DNA of 64,000 nucleotides from Symsagittifera roscoffensis (Eukaryota > Xenacoelomorpha > Acoela > Convolutidae): NCBI RefSeq assembly GCF_963678635.1, contig NC_087063.1, positions 76,035,617 to 76,099,616 of the forward strand. The letters are read 5' to 3'. Of this stretch, positions 10,339 through 17,434 are shown piece by piece (position 1 is the stretch's first letter; every line of letters starts with the position of its first letter). The notes below the pieces were generated by a model. It did no database searches. It was given only the letters and a program-made list of their open reading frames with translations, and was not told the origin of the DNA. The position numbers were made by a program, and so were the translations under genes.

Positions 10339-10956
10339 TGCTACGTCACCAGACGGATCAATTTTGATCAGTGCTTGTTTGGAAGCATACACGAAATTCC
10401 TCGTTCCAGCTGCACTGACGATAAACGACTCTACTTCTTCCACTTATCAGGGACTCCCCCCTTCCAACTGCTTCGTGATCGTGACCCCTGAGGGTCAACC
10501 GGTGACCGCCCAATCTCCAAAAAATTGTAAGAAGTTTCCAAAACTTTAAAACTCTCCATTCGTGCTTTAAATTTATACGATGTCATATATGCTAGAAATG
10601 TTTCCCGCAAGCTAGCCCCCGGTAGTTTTTCTCAATACCCAAAATTTTTGGACAGTTCCGTTGAATTGAAATATCTTACAGTCGGTACATAGACAAACTG
10701 ACTTGACATTTTTTCTCGATAACAAAAATTTTTGGATATATGTGAACGGAATATTAATCAGTGAAATCGGAACATAGACAAGAGGTACTGGACTAGTTTT
10801 TTGGATTGGTTTATGACTCGAACCTACTGACCAAAATTTTCTGAAAAAATTTTGTATAAAAAGTAAAAAATTGCCAAAAAATCCTCAAAACGACTCCAGA
10901 ATTCTGCGAAACTGTGCTGTAAGATGACACCAACCTTATGGTAAGTGTTCTGGTTA

Positions 10957-13900
10957 ATGAGACACAAGGGCAAGAAGTTCACGTGGAACAACGCAGCAGA
11001 AGAGTCATTCCAGAGAATAAAGAAAGAGCTATGGGAGGCACCAGTACTGGGTATGCCGACTGAAAAAGGGATGTACGTGCTGGACACGGATGCGTCAGTT
11101 GTCGCGATTTCTGGAATTCTCCATCAAGAACAAGAATGGAATGGGAAGACAGTCTTGAGACCGATAGCGTACGGGAGCAAAGTCCTGAGTGACACGGAAA
11201 TGAAGTACGGAGCACCGAAAGCAGAGATGTTCGCAGTGGTTACCTTTGTCGAGAAATACAGGGCATACCTGGGCAGTGAGCCATTCAAGTTGCGAGTCGA
11301 CAACCGAGCACTGAGCTGGCTGAAAACGTACTCAATGGACCAAAGTTACATTGGGAGGTGGATAGTTCGCCTGGACGGATACAACATGATAATTGAGCAT
11401 AGAACACGAGACAAACATCAGAATGCTGACAACTTGAGTAAGAAGACGGAGTTCTATGAGAGACAAGAGCAAAGAGAGGCAGACAGACCTGAAATCAAAG
11501 ATGGCTTCTCCTTCATGGACAAGGAAACGTACGACAGTCTTCCAATCACGAGATGGCTGGACAAATCAGGCAAACCGATTGAAGATCATCCTGAATTACC
11601 TAAAGAACCTCCAGAAAAGACCATCTTGAAGAAAAGCAGAAGGATTCCGATAGAGATAATACTCAAGTCGAAGATCGTGAGGGAGACGCTCAAGGCAAAA
11701 GGCTATGATCTTAACCAGGTAGAAGCAGGAACTGCACAGATAGATGATGACTTAATGAGGTTGCTCGAGAAACTATCAGATGATAAGCACGTGATCCAAA
11801 AGAAGGGTCAAGAGGAACCGGAAGTCACTATACTTCGGAGAAAAGAAACAGTGAACAATACTGACCCCTCAAGAGGAAGCGTCACTGACAGCAAAGATGT
11901 CGTGCGGTCACTAGTTGACAAAATCCCCGAAAACTTTCTGGAGCACACCAAGGTTAGGAAAAAGAAAGTGACGTTCAAAGAAGATACTGAACACCTGGGA
12001 CTAGGTCAAGAGTCCGGGGAGTGTCCAATGTTCACGGAAGAAGAAACCGGAGAAGGAAAATTGTCCGGGGAGCGTGAAGGATGGGATGAAGACTCGGATG
12101 AGAGCAGCGAAAACCAAGACAGTCTGTGCATGATATTGGCGGAAGAGAAGACAAGGCACCACGACAGGGAGTTACAGACGGATCCATCTTCAGGAACGTA
12201 CAATCTGGACATACAGGAGATACGAGGTGGTGAAGAACTTGAGAAAATTGCGGTTTCAAGGAAGACATTCAGGGAACTATCATGCAACTCAAACGTCAGA
12301 ACGAATCTGGTGCCAGAAGATGATATGAAAATCGTGAAAAGGATGATATGCGTGAAGCTGAGTGATGACATTCACAACCCTGGTGAGATGAATGGACAGA
12401 TCATGGCGCTAAAGGAGCATGTCAAGGCGAGATACAGGCTGTCAGACCTAATAAGAGCCCAAAAGAATGACAAAATGACAAGTAACCTCTCCAAATGGAT
12501 CCAGTCGGGGGTCAAGGAGAAGGGGGAACTCGAGGAAGACAGCTACAAGATCTTGAGCCAGTTCTACAAAGAAAAGAGAGACTTACTCTACCACACAGCT
12601 GATGGGGTGGTAGCATGCAAGAGGAAAGATGAGGAGAAGATATTACACAAACACAACCTCATCATACTACCACAATTGTATCAAACGGAGGTGCTTTTCA
12701 GATCGCACGACCAGATGGGACACCAGGGGATAGATAAGGTACAACAAAGAATACTTCACAGGTTTGATTGGCCAGGAATGAGAAAAGCTTGCGAGAGATG
12801 GGTGAATGCCTGCCTGGCATGCCTCCAGGTAAAAGACCCAAGGAAGATGAAGTTTCCCCTCAAGTCCGTCGAGAGCTCAGAGTTCAATGAAGTGGTGCAG
12901 ATAGACCATCAAAAAATCTGCATGACGGAGTCGGGATATAACCACATACTGGTTATAATAGATCACTTCACAAAGTTGGCGGAAGCGGTTCCGTGCCAGA
13001 CAGCCTTGGCCGAGGAGACATGTGATCATCTGATAACGCATTGGATATCGCGGTATGGTTGTCCAATGACTTTCCAGTCGGACAACGGCAAAGCTTTCGT
13101 GGGGGACTTGACAAAAGAATTGATGAGGAGATCGCACATTGCTCAAGCACACTCGACAACCTACCATCCACAGACCAACGGGTTGGTAGAGAGACAGAAC
13201 AGGACACTGGTCAATATGTTAAGGGTGTACTGCTCAAGATACATGAAGGACTGGGATAAATACCTGCCACAGGTGGTAGGGGCCTACCACAGTACACAGC
13301 ACTCAACGACGGGCATTAGTCCCTTCATGATGTTGACGGGCAGGAAGAGAGCAATGCCTCTGACATTCTTTTACCCGGAATACGAGGGGAAAAGGACGTC
13401 GCCTCAGGCATACGTGAAAGAAGCGATCAAAAGACAACAAGAGTTAAACGAGCTATGCAGGAGGAACACGGCGCAAGCGCAAATGAGGCAACGCAGAAAA
13501 TATGACGAAAAAATATTACAAGCAAAGCCATATGAAGTGGGCCAATACGTGTGGGTCTTCCAAAATGTCATACCGCCCAAGGGAACAAAGAAACTACTCA
13601 AGAAGTGGAGGGGACCCTTCATGATAACGGAAGTTCATCAACAAGGACGGTTCTATCGCTTGAGTACTGGGCGAGCGGCACATTATGAAAATCTGAAGCC
13701 TCACGTCCCGTCCCCGGAGGATTGGTGCATACCGAAGGACATGGAGGGTCTCGAGTACCTGGTGGTAGAGCCAGCGTGTGAAGTGAATGAAAAAGGCACC
13801 AGAGAGAAAAATGATGGTAATGACAACTTGAGTTTGGACGACAATGAAAAGATAGAGGTGGAGTCTGAAGCAGGATCGTTTGTAGAAGAAGACTGGAACG

Positions 13901-14544
13901 ACCCGGAGCAAGATGAGGTGCCAAAATGGATGGAGCCAGATCGACCAATACCACCGGGAACCAGGACTGGCAATCGTAAATGGACCGGCATGAGGTACAA
14001 CAGATACGGGGATAACTTCTTGATCGATAAGATACAGCCAGACAAATTGGGCGAGGAACTACTGAGTGCAGGCGAACTGGAAGCCGAAGGGGAATGGCAG
14101 GTCATTGACACTGGTGGACATTATCCACAGGAAGACTACTCGACGCCAGAATTGGAGACGGATCTCGAACAGAGTGAGATAGAGAGGAGGGAGAACACGA
14201 ACTTGAGGATACTAGAGTGGATTCGCGATGTCAAAGACGAGAACCACGAAGGACAAAGCATTCAACAAGTCGACGTGTCATCGGCAAATTATATGAAGGC
14301 AGAGGACCCTCTTTCCGGATGGACGGCAACAGACAGGCCACTGGACATTCCTCCGGACAATTCACACCCGACAACATCGACGGGGACGTCGATAAATATT
14401 TTTGTCCGGGGAGTGGGTAGGACTTACCCACACCAAAAATTTGCTGATAAAGAAGCTCAAGGAAGTGAGAGAAACAAGCGAATTGGAACTGGAAGAAGAA
14501 GAGCCAGAGCCTACCATAGGTCGGAATTTCAAAACGAAATTTGA
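10957..14544 (+). CDS. RNase H-integrase polyprotein, element 2
   Basis: The frame is open from 10,945; the first ATG is at 10,957, but in an intact element it would be part of Gag-Pol. RNase H has its acidic residues (DTDASVV, AEMFAV, VDNRALSW, NADNLSK; residues about 30-170). A long acidic Ser/Glu-rich spacer without known domain follows (about 180-560). The integrase zinc module has HDQMGH...CLAC, and the DDE core has QIDHQ, SDNG and VERQ with exactly 35 residues between the second Asp and the Glu. A GPF-type module (KKWRGPFMI) comes next. The tail beyond about residue 920 is unrecognised and acidic. All catalytic residues of RNase H and integrase are intact. The frame overlaps the next gene by up to about 150 bases. 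Confidence 0.9.
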   Translation: MRHKGKKFTWNNAAEESFQRIKKELWEAPVLGMPTEKGMYVLDTDASVVAISGILHQEQEWNGKTVLRPIAYGSKVLSDTEMKYGAPKAEMFAVVTFVEKYRAYLGSEPFKLRVDNRALSWLKTYSMDQSYIGRWIVRLDGYNMIIEHRTRDKHQNADNLSKKTEFYERQEQREADRPEIKDGFSFMDKETYDSLPITRWLDKSGKPIEDHPELPKEPPEKTILKKSRRIPIEIILKSKIVRETLKAKGYDLNQVEAGTAQIDDDLMRLLEKLSDDKHVIQKKGQEEPEVTILRRKETVNNTDPSRGSVTDSKDVVRSLVDKIPENFLEHTKVRKKKVTFKEDTEHLGLGQESGECPMFTEEETGEGKLSGEREGWDEDSDESSENQDSLCMILAEEKTRHHDRELQTDPSSGTYNLDIQEIRGGEELEKIAVSRKTFRELSCNSNVRTNLVPEDDMKIVKRMICVKLSDDIHNPGEMNGQIMALKEHVKARYRLSDLIRAQKNDKMTSNLSKWIQSGVKEKGELEEDSYKILSQFYKEKRDLLYHTADGVVACKRKDEEKILHKHNLIILPQLYQTEVLFRSHDQMGHQGIDKVQQRILHRFDWPGMRKACERWVNACLACLQVKDPRKMKFPLKSVESSEFNEVVQIDHQKICMTESGYNHILVIIDHFTKLAEAVPCQTALAEETCDHLITHWISRYGCPMTFQSDNGKAFVGDLTKELMRRSHIAQAHSTTYHPQTNGLVERQNRTLVNMLRVYCSRYMKDWDKYLPQVVGAYHSTQHSTTGISPFMMLTGRKRAMPLTFFYPEYEGKRTSPQAYVKEAIKRQQELNELCRRNTAQAQMRQRRKYDEKILQAKPYEVGQYVWVFQNVIPPKGTKKLLKKWRGPFMITEVHQQGRFYRLSTGRAAHYENLKPHVPSPEDWCIPKDMEGLEYLVVEPACEVNEKGTREKNDGNDNLSLDDNEKIEVESEAGSFVEEDWNDPEQDEVPKWMEPDRPIPPGTRTGNRKWTGMRYNRYGDNFLIDKIQPDKLGEELLSAGELEAEGEWQVIDTGGHYPQEDYSTPELETDLEQSEIERRENTNLRILEWIRDVKDENHEGQSIQQVDVSSANYMKAEDPLSGWTATDRPLDIPPDNSHPTTSTGTSINIFVRGVGRTYPHQKFADKEAQGSERNKRIGTGRRRARAYHRSEFQNEI
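14395..14431 (+). promoter_or_regulatory. T-run followed by perfect 7-bp hairpin in the pol/macro frame overlap
   Basis: AATATTTTTG is followed by a hairpin GTGGGTA-GGACT-TACCCAC (stem 14,413-14,419 with 14,425-14,431). It sits exactly where the frame of the macro-like gene becomes open (from 14,396, after a TAA at 14,393-14,395) inside the end of the polyprotein frame. The relation of the two frames is +1. It could promote recoding, but no classic slippery heptamer is present. Confidence 0.35.
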
Positions 14545-14572
14545 AATAGCCAATGAGTACTCGGAAAACATC

Positions 14573-15016
14573 ATGATAACGGATAGCGACTTCATCCTGT
14601 CAAACAGGACTAGCGCGATCTGCATCACGGCGGACATGAGTTTCAAATCAAGATTGGAAGCTGACTTCAAAAGAGAGTACCAGAACGTGGAGTTTCTGTT
14701 CAGACAGAGACCAGGACTGGGAGGGATGGCAGCGCTTCCACCATCAGTAGCACAATTCCCGGGCAAATATCTGTGCTTCCTAGTGACGAGGGTCAATGAC
14801 AGGAACACAATTGATCCCGAACACGTGATGTTGGCACTAACAAGACTACGAGACTTCATGGTTGAAAGAGGAATAACGGAGGTCTCAATGCCGGTGTATG
14901 ACCCAAACAGGGGCAAACTGAGCTCGAGGGAATTGTACGCTATCCTACATGTAGTCTTCGCGGAAACTGAGATAATGGTGTATCTGCACAAGAAATACTA
15001 CTTGAGCATCGCCTGA
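14573..15016 (+). CDS. macro-domain-like protein (ADP-ribose-binding fold, altered loops)
   Basis: The 147-aa product starts at the ATG at 14,573, 29 bases after the polyprotein stop; the frame is open from 14,396 without an earlier ATG. Its order of elements fits the OARD1/Poa1-type macro domain: AICITADMSF at the first strand-helix, FKREYQNVEFLFRQ, KYLCFLVTRVND, then HVMLALTRLRDFMVERGI, the strand EVSMPVYDP, and a closing helix and strand AILHVVFAETEIMVYL. The glycine-rich phosphate loop (MGAGIA in active relatives) reads FKSRLE, and the second loop (GCGLDGL) reads PNRGKL, so ADP-ribose binding or hydrolysis is doubtful. A role in countering ADP-ribosylation or as a structural part is inference. 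I recognise the fold by pattern only. Confidence 0.6.
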   Translation: MITDSDFILSNRTSAICITADMSFKSRLEADFKREYQNVEFLFRQRPGLGGMAALPPSVAQFPGKYLCFLVTRVNDRNTIDPEHVMLALTRLRDFMVERGITEVSMPVYDPNRGKLSSRELYAILHVVFAETEIMVYLHKKYYLSIA

Positions 15017-15069
15017 GTTGGGGACACGGGGTCTCCAGTTGGGCGTGAGGGAGGAGTCTTGAGTTAGGT

Positions 15070-15240
15070 ACTGGGGTGCGGCACATGTAAAGGGATCTTA
15101 AGACGTGATTGACATGACAATTGAATTTTAAAAGAATTAACGGTGCTAAAACATAAAATGAATCTGCATGCTTTTAAGGAAATTCCAATTGAATTGTTTT
15201 AAGTGGAATGAAAATGAGAAGATTTTAATCATACTGGTAA
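15070..15240 (+). repeat. direct-repeat module, copy 1
   Basis: GGGTGCGGCAC (15,074-15,084) and AAGGGATCTTAAG (15,090-15,102) are followed by CATGACAATT and AATTGAAT words in the same order as at 24,357-24,592. Two long exact words in the same order indicate common ancestry. Confidence 0.6.
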
Positions 15241-15427
15241 AAGGGGGGTCTCTAAGTTAGGAACATGACATGTTAAGTCTTAATATGGTTTCTGTTTTCA
15301 GATCAAGTTTGAAAAACAAAGTTGAAAATCCAACTATACTCAAGCGAGAGACAGAAAGAGAAATCTTGATTGAACTCGCTATAAACGACACCTGCAGCAA
15401 GTATTTGCAAGGGAACATTTCTAGAGA

Positions 15428-15500
15428 ATTCTTGAGTTGGGTAATTCTTGAATCGGTAAGGTAAGTCTTGAGCTGGTAAGGTAATTCTTGAGCTGGTTAA
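15428..15500 (+). repeat. 20-bp tandem units GGTAAGTCTTGAGCTGGTAA-like
   Basis: About three and a half imperfect units of TTCTTGAGYTGGTAAGGTAA lie 30 bases upstream of the SGNH gene start. The GGTAAGT words also look like splice donors. The function is unknown. Confidence 0.75.
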
Positions 15501-15529
15501 TATTCTAATACATCCCGAAGTCACAGAGA

Positions 15530-17371
15530 ATGGCAGACAGGTTCTGGAAATCCATGCCCGCGGCCCTAAAGAAGCCTACTCTCGATGAGCTATACAGACG
15601 CCTGAGGGACCTGGATTATACCCGGATAGACGAGAGAATGGCGGTAATGCTGAATGCCATCCTCCAGTTGGAAGACCAGGGTGAATGCAGGGAGTCTGCG
15701 ACGGAGGCTGTCTTGATGATCGGCTACACCACCGAGGGAATATCAAATCAGGAACAGACCAGATGGTTGTCTTGGAATGTGGATGGAGGAGTAACGGGCT
15801 TTGACTTGGCAAGAAATCCTGGCCTGAGTAACAACATCGAATATGGCGCAGGAGAATTCCCACTACCAACTAGGCCATCAGCAAGATCCACAGACCAGAG
15901 CTCGAGTAAGGTGCCATCGATGACGCGAGCACAACAGACGACTGAGGCATATCCGGATCTTGGTGTTCTAAAGAAAGAGCTCGAGAAGACGCAGAAGGAA
16001 AGGAACAAGGCGAACCTCGATCGGGATCAGGCAAAGCTGGATCGGGAGAAGGTTCAGCTGGAAAGGGACCAGGCGGTCAACGAACGAGATCAGACTCTGA
16101 GGTTGCTTGAGATGCTAAAGGCTGAAAATCAGCAGGAACTAAGGGTGCGGGAGAATGCCGCGAATAGTGAACAACTGAAGTCGGAGTTGGAGAGAATAGA
16201 ACAACGACAACGCGAACTTGACGCACAGAAGGGAGCCAGGCCAAAGGAGCGAGTGGTTACCAGCTCGAGGCCAGAGTCACGCATGGAAGTGGATGAAGCC
16301 CCCAGGGCAAGAGGACGGTTCAACCTTGACCGCGAGGCCCGAGAACACATGAGTGAAGGGTTGGAAGTCTGGATACCGAATGAAGCAACGTCCTCCTTGC
16401 GTAGCTTAGAGACGCAACCCATACGCCCAATGATGGATGTGGTACTGCCGGGATATACCCCAACCTCGACCTCGAGTGACAGTCAGGTGAGCGGCGGCTC
16501 ATCGCGTCTGAAGGAGCTGGGCGAGAAATTGAGGCAGAGAAGTCGTGAAAGTTCGGCAAGACCGGAGCTTCCCCCAACTTGGAGAGAACAGCCGGTCAGG
16601 AGCGTCGTGATCTCGAGTTATAAGAAAAACACAGAGAAGAGGCACCACAGGCACAATCGGCTGCATTGGAATGCGGAACAGAAAGCCAGGAGGGACTGCT
16701 TTCATGATGCAGCCTGGGTGGAATATCTTGCGCCACCCCGTGTGCCAGAAGGCGCGGTCCACCTAATCATAGGGGACAGCCTAGTGCGGGTGTTGACCCG
16801 GATCCAATCGCACTGGCAGACAGGAATCTTGAGTTTCGCTGGAGCTGCCACGCCACAGATGTTGGCAACGCTTGAGATGCTAGGGATGACTAAAGTGTAC
16901 ACTACCCTGATGATCGGGACGAATGATGTATCAAGGGGAGAAGCGAGGAAAATAACGAGGCTGCACGACAAGATGAGCTGCCTTCTTGAGGAGCTGAGGA
17001 TCCAGATGGACCCCATCCTGTTGACAGTGCGTACTGTCCCTTATAACATGAAGTTCGATCAGCACGCCTTGGAAATGAACGAGAAGGTGCGGAACCTAAA
17101 CAGGGTGATCCGAGAAATCCACCGGAAGAGTGTGCTCCCCGTCGGACTGTTGGACGTGGCGGAGCGCATGGAGCAAGCGGGATTCCCTGAGGACACCTCC
17201 AATGATGGAATCCACTTCGATAGACCGAGGGGAGCAGAGTGGCTGAATGACGTCTTTCAAGGACACATAAATGTGCTAGAGGCGGATCTGCTAGAGACGG
17301 CCCAATTTACATTAGGGCCACCTCCGAACCCACCATTCCTTGCCTCGAGGGCCTTGTCTGGTCGCCTGTGA
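15530..17371 (+). CDS. coiled-coil protein with C-terminal SGNH/GDSL hydrolase domain
   Basis: The 613-aa product starts at an ATG. Residues 1-140 are unrecognised. Residues about 143-235 form a strong coiled coil with repeated LDRDQAKLDREKVQLERD-like heptads, and a Pro/Ser-rich linker follows. The C-terminal domain (about 408-590) has the SGNH hallmarks: block I IIGDSLVR with Ser417, block II FAGAA, block III IGTND with Asn465, and block V NDGIHF with Asp559 and His562. All catalytic residues are present, so esterase or lipase activity is plausible. Such domains are known in ORF1 proteins of some CR1-type LINEs and other retroelements, where their role is unclear. It ends at TGA, after which the frame stays open into the next gene. 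Confidence 0.82.
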   Translation: MADRFWKSMPAALKKPTLDELYRRLRDLDYTRIDERMAVMLNAILQLEDQGECRESATEAVLMIGYTTEGISNQEQTRWLSWNVDGGVTGFDLARNPGLSNNIEYGAGEFPLPTRPSARSTDQSSSKVPSMTRAQQTTEAYPDLGVLKKELEKTQKERNKANLDRDQAKLDREKVQLERDQAVNERDQTLRLLEMLKAENQQELRVRENAANSEQLKSELERIEQRQRELDAQKGARPKERVVTSSRPESRMEVDEAPRARGRFNLDREAREHMSEGLEVWIPNEATSSLRSLETQPIRPMMDVVLPGYTPTSTSSDSQVSGGSSRLKELGEKLRQRSRESSARPELPPTWREQPVRSVVISSYKKNTEKRHHRHNRLHWNAEQKARRDCFHDAAWVEYLAPPRVPEGAVHLIIGDSLVRVLTRIQSHWQTGILSFAGAATPQMLATLEMLGMTKVYTTLMIGTNDVSRGEARKITRLHDKMSCLLEELRIQMDPILLTVRTVPYNMKFDQHALEMNEKVRNLNRVIREIHRKSVLPVGLLDVAERMEQAGFPEDTSNDGIHFDRPRGAEWLNDVFQGHINVLEADLLETAQFTLGPPPNPPFLASRALSGRL

Positions 17372-17434
17372 CCGAGGGTCGACACTAGAGACAGCTCGAG
17401 GAGCAACCAGGCCAGATTGCCGAGTGCTACGCCA

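Larger units (their letters stand above)
9418..10955. mobile_element. 1.5-kb insertion splitting pol of element 2
   Basis: Comparison with element 1 shows continuous pol sequence in which CCGATGCAACTG should be followed directly by TTRATGAGACACAAGG. Here about 1.54 kb of foreign AT-richer DNA lies between them. A short CTGTT / CTGGTT similarity at the two junctions could be a target duplication but is weak. Inside are a tRNA-like pol III promoter segment, a retroviral-type primer-binding-site candidate, a 52-bp tandem duplication and, at about 10,630-10,790, two loosely similar 90-bp segments each holding AAAATTTTTGGA and GGWACATAGACAA. It may be a fragment of another LTR element plus a SINE. 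Confidence 0.7.
15017..15529 (+). other. non-coding spacer between macro-like and SGNH genes
   Basis: There is no ORF of note. It holds the module starting GGGTGCGGCAC at 15,074 that recurs at 24,357, a possible 3' splice acceptor (TTTCTGTTTTCAG, about 15,289-15,301), and a run of about 20-base units at 15,428-15,500. It could contain an internal promoter or an intron for the downstream genes, which is unproven. Confidence 0.5.

Noticed and set aside
10090-10549. Ser/Pro-rich ORFs of 102-133 codons within the pol insertion
   Set aside because: They run through a 52-bp tandem duplication in two frames with no domain; chance reading frames.
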